The position numbers and the translations under genes are program-made. The notes under the pieces were generated by a model. The model was not told the origin of the DNA. It saw nothing but the letters and a program-made list of their open reading frames with translations, and ran no database searches. A stretch of 64,000 nt of DNA, taken from positions 21,679-85,678 of the forward strand of contig NZ_BMTY01000013.1 in NCBI RefSeq assembly GCF_014649915.1. Direction: 5' to 3'. This DNA is from Streptomyces toxytricini (lineage in GTDB: Bacteria; Actinomycetota; Actinomycetes; Streptomycetales; Streptomycetaceae). Positions 27,129 through 36,289 of this stretch are shown here, in pieces; positions within the stretch are counted from its first letter, which is position 1, and every line of letters starts with the position of its first letter.

Positions 27129-28120
27129 TGGTGTCCCTTCGTCGTCGGACTGCCGGCTGACGGTGCGGACGTCTGCGGTGCCGTGAACCACGGCAGGTCG
27201 GCGGCGGCCTCCCCCGGCCCGGCCGCCTCGGGGGCGGCTCCTTCCCCGGCCGGTGCCTCCGGCGCGGGCGCCGGCCGGACCCGGTCGACGAGGGCCATCC
27301 CGGCCCGGAACAGGCCGGCGGGCACCACCAGCAGGAGCAGGGCCCAGAACAGCAGCACCCCGTACGGGCGGGCCACCGCCCACGGCCGGGCCGCCAGGAC
27401 CGTCTCCCCGTACATGAGGGAGACCGTGTGGCTCCCGTGCGCGCCGGCCCCGAGCGTGACGGGCAGCCGGACCTCCGCCCGGCCCCCGGGCGGGATGGCG
27501 CCCTTCCAGCGGACCTCCTCCCACTGCGGTGCGTGGACCCCGCGGGCCGTGCCCAGGCGGAAGACCGGGTCCGCGACGGGCCCGGGGCCGGTGTTCCCGA
27601 GGGTGACGGTGAAGGTGCGCGAGGGCGGCGCCCCGAACCGGGTCAGGATCCCGTCTCCGCCCGCCAGCCGGGCCGGACCCAGGACCGCGAGGCGCGGCGC
27701 GCCCTGCTCGGGCGGCAGTTCGGCGACCGGGTGGCCGGTGAGCGCGAGCGGGAGGGCGACGGTGGCGGCGTCCCCGGCGACCGAGGTGACGTTGACGATG
27801 CACGGGCACGGCTTGGGCGGGGCGGTGGCGGCCAGCCGCGCCGTGAAGCGGCCGTCGCCGCCGACGGAGACGGCCGCGCCCTCGGCGTTGGCGCAGCTGT
27901 TGGTGCCGCCGATCATGTTCTGGCCGCAGACCAGCAGCATCACCAGCGTCCCGGCCCGCCAGCCCGTGCCGGTCACCGTGAGCTCCGTTCCCGGGGCGGC
28001 CTCCCGGAGGGAGAGCTGAGCCGCCGGCTGTGCGTCCGCGGCGGAGGCCGGTGCCGACGCGGCGAGCAGGCAGGCCGCGAGCGCGGCCGCGGCGGCGCGG
28101 GCCGCGGACCCGCCGGTCAC
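27125..28120 (-). CDS. Membrane-anchored surface protein with neocarzinostatin/Ig-like domain
   Basis: 331 residues. The GTG at 28120 overlaps the previous stop (GTGA). A signal peptide (AALAACLLAASAPASAADA) precedes a beta-sandwich region starting LREAAPGTELTVTGTGW, with GGDGRFTARLAATAPP and the Cys-rich pieces CGQNMIGGTNSC and PCPCIVNV; spacing and Cys placement recall neocarzinostatin-like or IPT/TIG domains. A second beta-rich part (SRTFTVTLGNTGPGPVADP) follows. One membrane helix (VLLFWALLLLVVPAGLF) lies near residue 260, then a Pro/Ala/Glu cytoplasmic tail of about 60 residues. There is no sortase motif, so it is anchored by its helix. It is translationally coupled to both operon neighbours. 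Confidence 0.75.
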   Translation of the reverse strand: MTGGSAARAAAAALAACLLAASAPASAADAQPAAQLSLREAAPGTELTVTGTGWRAGTLVMLLVCGQNMIGGTNSCANAEGAAVSVGGDGRFTARLAATAPPKPCPCIVNVTSVAGDAATVALPLALTGHPVAELPPEQGAPRLAVLGPARLAGGDGILTRFGAPPSRTFTVTLGNTGPGPVADPVFRLGTARGVHAPQWEEVRWKGAIPPGGRAEVRLPVTLGAGAHGSHTVSLMYGETVLAARPWAVARPYGVLLFWALLLLVVPAGLFRAGMALVDRVRPAPAPEAPAGEGAAPEAAGPGEAAADLPWFTAPQTSAPSAGSPTTKGHQ

Positions 28121-29022
28121 GCGCGTGCTCCCGTCGGCGCGGGGGCCGGCCCCGGTCCCGGGGCGGGTACGGGCGGCCTGCACCGGGCGTGCCGCCTGCG
28201 GGCGAGGACCATCACGGCGGCTCCGCCCAGGGCGAGCACGGTCCCCGCGCCGGCCGCGGGCCCGGCGGGTGCGAACCGGGCGGACGCGGTGGCGGTGGCG
28301 GGCGCGGCTCCCGGGGCAGTGGCGGTCAGGGTGACGTCGGCGGCGTCGAGGCGGGGTGCGCCCGGCCACGGCTCGGCCAGGCGCACCCGCCCGCCCGGCG
28401 GCACCTCCGCGGGCAGGGCCCGCTCGGGGCGGCCGGGCAGCGGCCCGAACAGGCCCTCGGCGCGCACCGACACCCGCGGCGCGAGGGGCACGTTCCCCCG
28501 GTTGACCAGGGTGTACGCGACCTCCGTGCGGGCGCCGCGGCCCCGTACCGCGACGTCCTCGACGGTCAGCGCGGCGAGCGTCGGGCCGCCGACGCGCAGG
28601 TGGACCCGTACGGCCTCCTCGCGGCCGGCCTCGGCGGCGATGACGGCGGCCCGGCGGTCGCCGGGCAGCGCGGCCGGTGGGACGGTGACCGTGAAGGGGA
28701 CGGCCGCGCGGGTCCGCGGCGGCACGGTGACGGCGGCCGCCCCGCCGAAGCTGATCCAGGATCCGGCCGCATCGGCCCCCCGGAGGGTGAGCGTGCGCGG
28801 CCGGTCGGAGGCGTTGGCCAGGGCGAGCCGGTCCTCCAGTACGGCTCCGGGGGCGCCGGCGAGGTAGAAGTCGGCCCGGGGCGCCGATCCGGCCGTGCCC
28901 GGCTCGGGGGCGGCGCTCCAGTCGGGGCCGTCCGCGGCGCGGGCGGGGGCCGCACCGAGCAGCAGCAGGAGCGGCAGTACGGAGGCGGCCCTCCGGCCGC
29001 GGGGGCGGCGGGGCACGGGCAT
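28117..29022 (-). CDS. WxL-interacting / DUF916-like secreted protein with C-terminal membrane helix
   Basis: 301 residues, ATG at 29022. After the signal peptide (VLPLLLLLGAAPARA), residues of about 45-145 resemble the peptidoglycan-binding domain of WxL-interacting proteins (DUF916): DFYLAGAPGAVLEDRLALAN, then SDRPRTLTLRG, SWISFGGAAAVTVPPRT and VTVPPAALPGDRRAAVIA. A second immunoglobulin-like module (VAYTLVNRGNVPLAPRVSV) follows, then one membrane helix (TVLALGGAAVMVLA) and a basic Pro-rich end. Firmicutes genes of this family sit next to WxL and LPXTG genes, and the same combination is seen here. The open frame reaches 29919, but the part upstream of 29022 is antisense-like to the next gene. 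Confidence 0.75.
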   Translation of the reverse strand: MPVPRRPRGRRAASVLPLLLLLGAAPARAADGPDWSAAPEPGTAGSAPRADFYLAGAPGAVLEDRLALANASDRPRTLTLRGADAAGSWISFGGAAAVTVPPRTRAAVPFTVTVPPAALPGDRRAAVIAAEAGREEAVRVHLRVGGPTLAALTVEDVAVRGRGARTEVAYTLVNRGNVPLAPRVSVRAEGLFGPLPGRPERALPAEVPPGGRVRLAEPWPGAPRLDAADVTLTATAPGAAPATATASARFAPAGPAAGAGTVLALGGAAVMVLARRRHARCRPPVPAPGPGPAPAPTGARA

Positions 29023-29036
29023 GACCGGTGCTCCGT

Positions 29037-29696
29037 TCAGGTCCGGGCGGCCCGGCGGCTGCGCCGGCTCAGCCACAGCAGCCCCGCGGTGCCGGTCAGC
29101 AGCACGGTACCGGCGAGGGTGGCGAAGGCGGCGACGGAGTCCTCGGGTCCGGTCTGCGGGAGGGTGTCGGCGGGCCCGCCCCCGGCGCCGGCCGCGGCGG
29201 TGACGTCCAGCTCCAGCGACGGCTTCGGGCTGTTGCCGGGGGTGCAGGTGGTCGTCGTCCCCATCGCCTTGATGGTCAGCACGCCCGCCGTGAAGGTGAC
29301 CCGGCCCGACTTCCTCGGGGTGTAGGTGCCCGACAGGTCGGTGATCTTGATGGGGGTGTTGGCGGGCGCCGCCTCGGGGTTCGGCGGGCCGGAGACCGCC
29401 ACCTGCCCCTGGTCGGCGCCGCCCACCACGATGACCGCGCTCGGGTTCATCGCGCCCTTCCCGAGCTCGATCGGGCTGGAGGAGACGCCCTTGCGGAAGG
29501 ACATCGTCAGCTTGTAGCCGCCGCCCTCCGGGGCGGCCTTGATGTCGATGGGCGAGACGGCCGACTTGTCCCCGATGGGCGTCTTGCAGTCGTAGGCGAC
29601 GTCCACGACGTCGGCGCGCGCCGTGCCGGCGGCGGGCAGAACCGCCGCCCCGGCCAGCGCGAGCGCGACCGCCGCCGAGCGTGTGCGGTGGGACAC
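29037..29696 (-). CDS. Secreted single-domain surface protein with LPQTG sorting signal
   Basis: 219 residues. The GTG at 29696 has GGGAGG 8 nt upstream and opens a signal peptide ending GTARA. One beta-rich domain (about 30-170) starts VVDVAYDCKTPIGDK and contains ANTPIKITDLSGTYTP; it matches both domains of the LAETG protein at the other end of the operon (same Cys pair, same LSDM/DLSG turn). The C-terminus is LPQTG (179-183), a 20-residue hydrophobic helix and RRSRRAART, a complete sortase signal. It is the promoter-proximal gene of the four-gene unit and is separated from the hutI stop by 110 bp. It resembles Streptomyces proteins of unassigned function. Confidence 0.82.
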   Translation of the reverse strand: MSHRTRSAAVALALAGAAVLPAAGTARADVVDVAYDCKTPIGDKSAVSPIDIKAAPEGGGYKLTMSFRKGVSSSPIELGKGAMNPSAVIVVGGADQGQVAVSGPPNPEAAPANTPIKITDLSGTYTPRKSGRVTFTAGVLTIKAMGTTTTCTPGNSPKPSLELDVTAAAGAGGGPADTLPQTGPEDSVAAFATLAGTVLLTGTAGLLWLSRRSRRAART

Positions 29697-29806
29697 CTTC
29701 GTCCTCCCCTCGAACCGATTCTGGCGGCACATCAGATCGGTGGCTCAAGGTACGCCCGGGGCCCTGCAAGGGGAAGACGAAGGACGCGGCGTTCGGCCGC
29801 GGCCCG

Positions 29807-30982
29807 TCAGGCCGCGCGCACCCCCCGCTGCCACACCGCGGAGACCAGCGGCACGCCCGGCCGGTACGCCAGGTGCACGTGGCTCGGGGCCTCCAGCAGC
29901 GCCAGGTCGGCGCGGGCACCCGGCGTCAGGACCCCGATGTCCGTACGGCGCAGCGCGCGGGCGCCGCCCGCGGTGGCCGACCAGACGGCCTCGTCCGGCG
30001 TCATCCCCATGTCCCGGACGGCGAGCGCGATGCAGAACGGCATGGAGCTCGTGTACGAGGAACCCGGGTTGCAGTCCGTGGACAGCGCGACCGTCGCCCC
30101 CGCCTCCAGGAGCCGGCGGGCGTCCGGCCACTGCGCGCGGGTGGAGAACTCGGCGCCCGGCAGCAGCGTCGCCACGGTGGTGTCCGCGGCCTGGGCGAGG
30201 GCGTCGACGTCGGCGTCGGTCAGGTGCGTGCAGTGGTCGGCCGAGGCCGCGCCCAGCTCGACCGCGAGCTGCACGCCCGGGCCGTACGACAGCTGGTTGG
30301 CGTGGACGCGCGGAATCAGCCCGGCGGCCGCGCCCGCGGTCAGGATCGCGCGGGCCTGGTCGCCGTCGAAGGCGCCCTTCTCGCAGAAGACGTCCACCCA
30401 GCGGGCGTACGGGGCGCACGCCGCGAGCATCTCGCCCGTGACGAGGGCGACGTACCCGGCAGGGTCCTCGGCGTAGTCCGGGGAGACGATGTGCGCGCCG
30501 AGGTAGGTCACCTCCTCCGTGTGCGCGGCCGCGATGCGCAGGGCGCGGGCCTCGTCGGCGACGGTCAGGCCGTAGCCGGACTTCGTCTCGAAGGTGGTGG
30601 TGCCCTGGCGGCGCGCCTCGTCGAGGTGGCGGACCAGGTTCGCCTCCAGCTCGGCGTCGGACGCGGCGCGGGTTGCCGCGACCGTGGTGCGGATGCCTCC
30701 GGCGGAGTAGCTGCGGCCCGACATGCGGGCGTTGAACTCGGCCGTTCGGTCGCCGGCGAAGACGAGGTGGGAGTGGGAGTCGACGAAGCCGGGGATCAGG
30801 GCGCGGCCCTGGGCGTCGAAGGCGGTGTCCGCCGGCGGGGCCTTGGCCGTGGGGCCGACCCAGGCGATGCGGTCGTCTTCAACGACGACCGCTGCGTTTT
30901 CGACCAGGCCGAGGGGGCCTGCGCCCAGCGCGGGGTCGTTGGTGACGAGGCTTCCGATGTTGCCGATGACTGTAGTGCTCAT
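29807..30982 (-). CDS. hutI: Imidazolonepropionase HutI
   Basis: 391 residues, ATG at 30982 ([12 protein letters not shown]). It is an amidohydrolase-superfamily metal enzyme: [15 protein letters not shown] (HxH), [23 protein letters not shown] (His), SADHCTHL (His) and [13 protein letters not shown] (Asp). It opens the imidazolone ring of 4-imidazolone-5-propionate to N-formimidoyl-L-glutamate, the third step of histidine breakdown, after HutU. It lies 983 bp after hutF on the same strand, separated by repeats, so it may have its own promoter. The frame upstream of 30982 runs through those repeats and is not coding. Confidence 0.95.
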   Translation of the reverse strand: MSTTVIGNIGSLVTNDPALGAGPLGLVENAAVVVEDDRIAWVGPTAKAPPADTAFDAQGRALIPGFVDSHSHLVFAGDRTAEFNARMSGRSYSAGGIRTTVAATRAASDAELEANLVRHLDEARRQGTTTFETKSGYGLTVADEARALRIAAAHTEEVTYLGAHIVSPDYAEDPAGYVALVTGEMLAACAPYARWVDVFCEKGAFDGDQARAILTAGAAAGLIPRVHANQLSYGPGVQLAVELGAASADHCTHLTDADVDALAQAADTTVATLLPGAEFSTRAQWPDARRLLEAGATVALSTDCNPGSSYTSSMPFCIALAVRDMGMTPDEAVWSATAGGARALRRTDIGVLTPGARADLALLEAPSHVHLAYRPGVPLVSAVWQRGVRAA

Positions 30983-31965
30983 GGGTTCCTTCCAGGGGTT
31001 GCTTTCCCCCACCCCGCCCCTTCCCGAAACCGGGGCTCCGCCCCGGACCCGCTGCCGCCGCACGGCCGCAAGGCCGACCCTACGGGCCCGCGCCGCAAAC
31101 GCCGCGCACCCGAAGCGCCGGGGCTCCGCGCCCGTGCGCTCAAACGCCGCGCAGGCTGGACGTGCCGGCCCGCCGGCTGCGAACCGAAAGGCACCCGACC
31201 GGAGCTCCGGGGCTGCGCCCCGAACCCCTTGCGGGCGCTTCGCGCCCGTGCGCTCAAACGCCGCGCAGGCTGGATGTGCCCGACCCCGCCGGACGGCCGG
31301 GCCGGCACCCCGGGTGCGAGCCCAGCCCTTCCGGGTGCCGATCCGGCCCGGCCGGGGCCTTGTCCAGCCCCACCGGGGGACCTGCCCAGCCCCACCGGGG
31401 GACCTGCCCAGCCCCACCGGGGGACCTGCCCAGCCCCACCGGGGGACCTGCCCGGCCCCACCGGGGGACCTGCCCGGCCCCACCGGGGGACCTGCGCGGC
31501 CCCGCCGGGCCCATCCGGTTCCCGTCGGAACCATCCGGTCCCGCCGGAACCATCCGGTCCCGTCGGGGACCATCCGTCCCGCCGGGGACCACCCGGTCCC
31601 GCCGGGGACCTGCCAGCCCCGCCGGCGTTTGAGGCGCGGGGTGTGGGGCGGAGCCCCGCAACCCCAGCCACAGCGGCGCTGAAGCCGGCCGGCCCCGGCA
31701 GGGGCCAAGCCGGCCCCTGCCCGAGGGGACCCATCCAGCCCCACCGGGGGGACGCATTCAGCCCCACCGGGGGGACGCATTCAGCCCCACCGGGGGGACG
31801 CATTCAGCCCCACCGGGGGGACCATCCAGCCCCGCCGGCGTTTGAGGCGCGGGGTGTGGGGCGGAGCCCCGCGGGCCCAGACGGAGATGAACAGCCCCGC
31901 CGGCGTTTGAGGCGCGGGGGTGCGGGGCCGGGCCCCGCGGGACCCGGCCGCGGGGTGGGGTGGGG
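30983..31965. repeat. Tandem and dispersed GC-rich repeats between hutI and hutF
   Basis: The gap holds several repeat types. (A) Six 22-bp units of CCAGCCCCACCGGGGGACCT(GC), 31364-31495. (B) About five degenerate 19-21-bp units around CCATCCGGTCCCGCCGGAA, 31511-31610. (C) Four 23-bp units around CATTCAGCCCCACCGGGG, 31732-31822. (D) Three copies of a longer element containing GCCGGCGTTTGAGGCGCGGG, at about 31615, 31826 and 31892, plus two diverged copies in the opposite orientation (31131 and 31246, with GCGCTCAAACGCCGCGCAGG). Element D also occurs at 42.3-42.96 kb. Long open frames across it are composition artefacts. Confidence 0.9.
31364..31495. repeat. Six 22-bp tandem repeats
   Basis: Units start at 31364, 31386, 31408, 31430, 31452 and 31474. 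The first four are identical (CCAGCCCC...); the last two have CCGG in place of CCAG. Each unit holds CCCC-ACC-GGGG, a small hairpin. They run head to tail with no spacers. Confidence 0.93.
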
Positions 31966-33321
31966 TCAGGTGCGGACTGCGGTGATGGCGGTGGACAGGG
32001 CCGACGGGACGTCGGGGACCAAAGTGTGGGCTCCGTCTCGGACGATGTGGCGGCCGCCGACGACGGTGTGGCGGACATCCGCGGCCGACGCCGCGAACAC
32101 GGCGGTCTCGGCGCCGAGCCTCGGCAGGGGCCCTGCCGTGCGGACGCTGTCCAGGGCCACCGTGGTGAAGTCGGCCAGGGCGCCCGCTTCGAGGCGGCCC
32201 GCGTCCGGGAGGCCCAGCGCCGCGTGGCCGTCCGCGGTGGCGGCTGTCAGCAGCGCGTTGGCGGTCCAGTGCCCCCGCGTCCGGCTGCGGAGCCGCTCGT
32301 CCAGTTCCATGGCCCGCGCCTCCTCCAGCAGGTCGATGACGGCGTGGCTGTCGCTGCCCAGGGACAGAGGGCTGCCCGCCTGCTGGAGGCGGACCGCCGG
32401 CCCGATCCCGTCGGCGAGGTCCCGTTCGGTGGTGGGGCACATGCAGGTGCCGGTCGCGGTGCCGCCGAGGAGCGCGATGTCCTCGTCGGTGAGGTGCGTG
32501 TTGTGGACGCCGGTGGTGCCCGGCCCGAGCACCCCGTGGTCGGCGAGCAGCCGGGTGGGCGTGCAGCCGTGGGCGGCCTGGCAGGCGTCGTTCTCGGCGG
32601 TCTGCTCGGAGAGGTGGACGTGCAGCGGGGCCTGCCGCTCCTCGGCCCAGCGGGCCACGGTGCCCAGCTGCTCCGCGGGGACGGCGCGCACCGAGTGCAC
32701 GGCCGCGCCGATCAGGGCGTGCCCGCGCGGCTTGAGGGCCGAGACGCGTTCGGCCCAGGCGTCGGCGGTGCCGTCCGAGAAGCGCCGCTGGTGCTCGTTC
32801 GGGGCCTGGCCGAAGCCGGAGGAGAGGTAGGCGGTGTCGAGGAGGGTGATGCGGATGCCGGCGGCCGCGGCGGCTTCGACGAGGGCTTCGCCCATGGCGT
32901 TGGGGTCGGCGTACGGGGTGCCGTCCGCCTGGTGGTGGACGTAGTGGAACTCGCCGACGTTCGTGATTCCGGCGAGCGCCATCTCGGCGTACACGGCCCG
33001 GGCGAGGTCGAAGTACGTGTCGGGGGTGAGGCGGCGGGCGACGCCGTACATGACCTCGCGCCAGGTCCAGAAGGTGCCCGAGCCGACCTGGACGGTGCCG
33101 CGCAGGGCCCGGTGGAAGGCGTGGGAGTGGGCGTTGGCGAGGCCGGGGAGGGTGAGGCCGCGCAGGACCTCCGCGCCGGGCGGCGGGGCGGCGGCCCCGG
33201 TCCGCAGGGCGGCGATGCGCCCGTCGTCGGACACGTCGAGGGCGACGCCCGGCTCGACATGGGTGCCGAGCCAGGCGTGCTCCAGCCAGTACGTCTTCAC
33301 CGTGCGCGGGGTCAGTGACAC
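31966..33321 (-). CDS. hutF: Formimidoylglutamate deiminase HutF
   Basis: 451 residues. The GTG at 33321 lies inside the end of the M20 gene (10-bp overlap), indicating coupling; an internal GTG at about 33300 (VKTYWLEHAWLG) is an alternative start. Amidohydrolase-fold motifs: LANAHSHAFHRALRG (HxH), LHVHLSEQ (His), GVHNTHLTDED (His) and SLGSDSHAVIDLLEEAR (Asp). HutF converts N-formimidoyl-L-glutamate to N-formyl-L-glutamate plus ammonia, the five-step branch of histidine use. That branch then needs a formylglutamate hydrolase; no HutG is present in the window, but an M20 hydrolase lies immediately upstream. Confidence 0.93.
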   Translation of the reverse strand: MSLTPRTVKTYWLEHAWLGTHVEPGVALDVSDDGRIAALRTGAAAPPPGAEVLRGLTLPGLANAHSHAFHRALRGTVQVGSGTFWTWREVMYGVARRLTPDTYFDLARAVYAEMALAGITNVGEFHYVHHQADGTPYADPNAMGEALVEAAAAAGIRITLLDTAYLSSGFGQAPNEHQRRFSDGTADAWAERVSALKPRGHALIGAAVHSVRAVPAEQLGTVARWAEERQAPLHVHLSEQTAENDACQAAHGCTPTRLLADHGVLGPGTTGVHNTHLTDEDIALLGGTATGTCMCPTTERDLADGIGPAVRLQQAGSPLSLGSDSHAVIDLLEEARAMELDERLRSRTRGHWTANALLTAATADGHAALGLPDAGRLEAGALADFTTVALDSVRTAGPLPRLGAETAVFAASAADVRHTVVGGRHIVRDGAHTLVPDVPSALSTAITAVRT

Positions 33322-34523
33322 GCCAGGCCTTCCAGTACGTCGGCGAGGGCGAGGACGCCGGCGACGCAGTCGTCCTCGGGGGCGAACTCCAGCGGGGAGT
33401 GGGAGACGCCCGTGGGGTTGCGTACGAACAGCATCGCGGTGGGGACGGACGCCGACAGGATGCCCGCGTCGTGTCCGGCGCCGGTGCCGAGGACGGGCAC
33501 GGAGCCGCCGAGGATCCGGTTGATTTCGTCGCGCAGGGCGTGCTCGAACTCGACGACCGGGGTGAAGGACTCCCGGACGACGGCGAGGTCGACGCCGTCC
33601 TTGTCGGCGCGCTCGCGGGCGGCCTTCTCGATGGCGGTGACCACGGTGTCGAGGGTGGCCTGGTCGGCGGCGCGGGAGTCGAGCCAGCCCCGTACGAGGG
33701 AGGGGATGGCGTTGACGCCGTTCGGTTCGACGGCGACCTTGCCGAAGGTGGCGACGGCTCCGGCGAGTGCCGCCTCCGTACGGGCGGCCAGGACGGTCTC
33801 GGCGTAGGTGAGCATCGGGTCGTGCCGGTCGACGAGGCGGGTGGTGCCGGCGTGGTTGGCCTCGCCGCGGAAGTCGAACCGCCAGCGGCCGTGCGGCCAG
33901 ATGGCGGAGGCGATGCCGACGGAGTCGCCGGACAGGTCGAGGGCGCGGCCCTGTTCGACGTGGAGTTCGACGAAGGCGCCGATGCGGGCGAGCCGTTCGG
34001 GGTCGGGCCCGATCGCGTCGGGGTCGTACCCGGCGGCCTCCATGGCCTGCGGGAGGCTGATCCCGTCGGCGTCGCGCAGCTCGTACGCCTTCTCCTTGGT
34101 CAGCTGCCCGGAGGTGAGGCGGGAGCCGACGCAGGCGAGGCCGAAGCGGGCGCCTTCCTCGTCGCCGAAGTTGACGATGGCCAGCGGCCGCTTGAAGCTC
34201 GCGCCGCGGGCGCGGAGCTCGTCGAGTGCGGCGAAGGCGGAGACGACGCCGAGGGGGCCGTCGAAGGCGCCGCCGTCGGGTACGGAGTCGAGGTGGGAGC
34301 CGGTGACGACGGCGTCGCCGGCGGCCGGGTCGCCGAGCCAGGCCCACTGGTTGCCGTTGCGGTCGGTCTCGACGTCGAGGCGGCGGGCCTCGGCCTGCAT
34401 CCGGAACCAGAGCCGGCAGTCGGCGTCGGCTCCGGTCCAGGCGTAGCGGCGGTAGCCGCCGGAGGCGTCGCTGCGGCCGAGGGGCCGCAGCGACGCCCAC
34501 ATGGCGTGGAAGCTCTGGCTCAC
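33312..34523 (-). CDS. M20 amidohydrolase (allantoate amidohydrolase / N-carbamoylase-like)
   Basis: 403 residues. The GTG at 34523 overlaps the hutU stop (GTGA). It has the M20 peptidase-family layout: [19 protein letters not shown] (His/Asp metal ligands), [11 protein letters not shown] (Glu pair), [10 protein letters not shown] (His), a lid domain with [16 protein letters not shown], and [12 protein letters not shown] with the last ligand. Relatives hydrolyse allantoate, ureidoglycolate or N-carbamoyl amino acids. Sitting between hutU and hutF with overlaps on both sides, it is more likely to act on a histidine-pathway intermediate; N-formyl-L-glutamate is the obvious candidate. That is inference from context, not from active-site residues. 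Confidence 0.88.
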   Translation of the reverse strand: MSQSFHAMWASLRPLGRSDASGGYRRYAWTGADADCRLWFRMQAEARRLDVETDRNGNQWAWLGDPAAGDAVVTGSHLDSVPDGGAFDGPLGVVSAFAALDELRARGASFKRPLAIVNFGDEEGARFGLACVGSRLTSGQLTKEKAYELRDADGISLPQAMEAAGYDPDAIGPDPERLARIGAFVELHVEQGRALDLSGDSVGIASAIWPHGRWRFDFRGEANHAGTTRLVDRHDPMLTYAETVLAARTEAALAGAVATFGKVAVEPNGVNAIPSLVRGWLDSRAADQATLDTVVTAIEKAARERADKDGVDLAVVRESFTPVVEFEHALRDEINRILGGSVPVLGTGAGHDAGILSASVPTAMLFVRNPTGVSHSPLEFAPEDDCVAGVLALADVLEGLACH

Positions 34524-36193
34524 GCGGAGGCTCCGGTGTCGCCCTCGCGCATCGGGACGCGCACGCCCTTGGCGTCGGCCACGGACTCGGCGATGTCGTA
34601 TCCGGCGTCGACGTGCCGGATGACGCCCATGCCGGGGTCGTTGGTGAGGACGCGGCGGACCTTCTCGCCGGCCAGCGGGGTGCCGTCGGCGACGGTGACC
34701 TGGCCGGCGTGGATGGAGCGGCCCATGCCGACGCCGCCGCCGTGGTGGAGGGAGACCCAGGAGGCACCGGACGCGACGTTGACCATGGCGTTGAGCAGGG
34801 GCCAGTCGGCGATGGCGTCGGAGCCGTCGAGCATGGCCTCGGTCTCGCGGTACGGGGAGGCGACGGAGCCGCAGTCGAGGTGGTCGCGGCCGATGGCCAG
34901 CGGGGCGGCCAGCTCGCCGCTCGCGACCATGTCGTTGAAGCGCTCGCCGGCCTTGTCGCGCTCGCCGTAGCCGAGCCAGCAGATGCGGGCGGGCAGGCCC
35001 TGGAAGTGGACGCGCTCGCCGGCCATCTTGATCCAGCGGGCGAGGGACTCGTTCTCCGGGAACAGGTCGAGGATCGCCTTGTCGGTCTTGGCGATGTCCG
35101 CGGCGTCGCCGGAGAGGGCGGCCCAGCGGAAGGGGCCCTTGCCCTCGCAGAACAGCGGGCGGATGTAGGCGGGGACGAAGCCGGGGAAGGCGAACGCCCG
35201 GTCGTAGCCGGCGAGTTGGGCCTCGCCGCGGATGGAGTTGCCGTAGTCGAAGACCTCGGCGCCGGCGTCCATGAAGCCGACCATGGCCTCGACGTGCTTG
35301 GCCATCGACTCGCGGGAGCGGGTGGTGAAGCCGGCCGGGTCCTTGGCCGCGTAGGAGGCCATGTCGTCGAAGGCGACGCCGACCGGCAGGTAGGCGAGCG
35401 GGTCGTGCGCCGAGGTCTGGTCGGTGACGATGTCGATGGGGGCGCCCTCGGCGAGCATCTGCGGGAGCAGCTCGGCGGCGTTGCCGAGGAGGCCGATGGA
35501 GAGCGGCTTGCGCTGGTCGCGGGCCTCGGTGGCGAGCTGCAGGGCGTGGGCGAGGGAGTCGGCCCTGACGTCCAGGTAGCGGTGCTCGATGCGGCGCTCG
35601 ATGGCGCGGGGGTCGCAGTCGATGCAGATCGCGACGCCGTCGTTCATGGTGACGGCGAGCGGCTGGGCGCCGCCCATGCCGCCGAGGCCGGCGGTGAGGG
35701 TGATGGTGCCGGCGAGGGTGCCGCCGAACTTCTTCGCGGCGACGGCGGCGAAGGTCTCGTACGTGCCCTGCAGGATGCCCTGGGTGCCGATGTAGATCCA
35801 GGACCCGGCGGTCATCTGGCCGTACATGGTCAGGCCGAGGTGCTCCAGGCGGCGGAACTCCTCCCAGTTGGCCCAGTCGCCGACGAGGTTGGAGTTGGCG
35901 AGGAGGACTCGGGGCGCCCACTCGTGGGTCTGCATGACGCCGACCGGGCGGCCGGACTGGACCAGCATGGTCTCGTCCTGCTTGAGGGTGCGCAGGGTGC
36001 GGACCATGGCGTCGAAGGAGCGCCAGTCGCGGGCGGCCTTGCCGGTGCCGCCGTAGACGACGAGCTTGTCGGGGTGCTCCGCGACCTCGGGGTCGAGGTT
36101 GTTCTGCAGCATCCGGAGGGCGGCTTCCTGCTGCCACCCCAGGGTGCTGAGCTCGGTGCCTCGCGCGGCCCGTACGGGGCGGGGTCCTGACAT
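34520..36193 (-). CDS. hutU: Urocanate hydratase HutU
   Basis: 557 residues from the ATG at 36193, which has GGAGG 8 nt upstream and matches the usual family length. Urocanase hallmarks: [55 protein letters not shown] (NAD site), [39 protein letters not shown] and [12 protein letters not shown], with the family's catalytic Cys region near GRDHLDCG. It hydrates urocanate to imidazolone propionate using tightly bound NAD+. An in-frame ATG 33 bp upstream (36226) would add 11 residues including a TTA codon. It is first in the hutU-M20-hutF unit. Confidence 0.96.
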   Translation of the reverse strand: MSGPRPVRAARGTELSTLGWQQEAALRMLQNNLDPEVAEHPDKLVVYGGTGKAARDWRSFDAMVRTLRTLKQDETMLVQSGRPVGVMQTHEWAPRVLLANSNLVGDWANWEEFRRLEHLGLTMYGQMTAGSWIYIGTQGILQGTYETFAAVAAKKFGGTLAGTITLTAGLGGMGGAQPLAVTMNDGVAICIDCDPRAIERRIEHRYLDVRADSLAHALQLATEARDQRKPLSIGLLGNAAELLPQMLAEGAPIDIVTDQTSAHDPLAYLPVGVAFDDMASYAAKDPAGFTTRSRESMAKHVEAMVGFMDAGAEVFDYGNSIRGEAQLAGYDRAFAFPGFVPAYIRPLFCEGKGPFRWAALSGDAADIAKTDKAILDLFPENESLARWIKMAGERVHFQGLPARICWLGYGERDKAGERFNDMVASGELAAPLAIGRDHLDCGSVASPYRETEAMLDGSDAIADWPLLNAMVNVASGASWVSLHHGGGVGMGRSIHAGQVTVADGTPLAGEKVRRVLTNDPGMGVIRHVDAGYDIAESVADAKGVRVPMREGDTGASA

Positions 36194-36289
36194 GGCGATG
36201 CCTCCAGACGCTGTGGGTAATTCCATTCACATCCTCTCCGGCTGAATACTTCCAGTCAACAGCTGCGGGCGGGCGCGCCGGGTGATGGG
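36194..36289. promoter_or_regulatory. Divergent promoter region with candidate operator (hutU / decarboxylase-like gene)
   Basis: The AT-richer core GAATACTTCCAGTCAAC follows GGCT, forming a partial palindrome CTGAATACTTCCAG. The 8-mer CTGAATAC recurs, in the other orientation (GTATTCAG), just upstream of the nearby RpiR regulator gene at about 38537-38544, suggesting a shared operator. Confidence 0.35.

Noticed and set aside
25764-29696. Biosynthetic cluster based on a neocarzinostatin-like domain
   Set aside because: No biosynthetic enzymes are nearby, and the domain is in a signal-peptide protein with a membrane anchor beside sortase substrates.
28117-29919. A 600-codon protein joining the DUF916-like gene to sequence upstream
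   Set aside because: The upstream part overlaps the LPQTG gene and lacks protein-like composition; the ATG at 29022 begins a signal peptide.
31364-31495. Possible CRISPR array
   Set aside because: The 22-bp units are directly adjacent with no spacers between them, and no cas genes are present.
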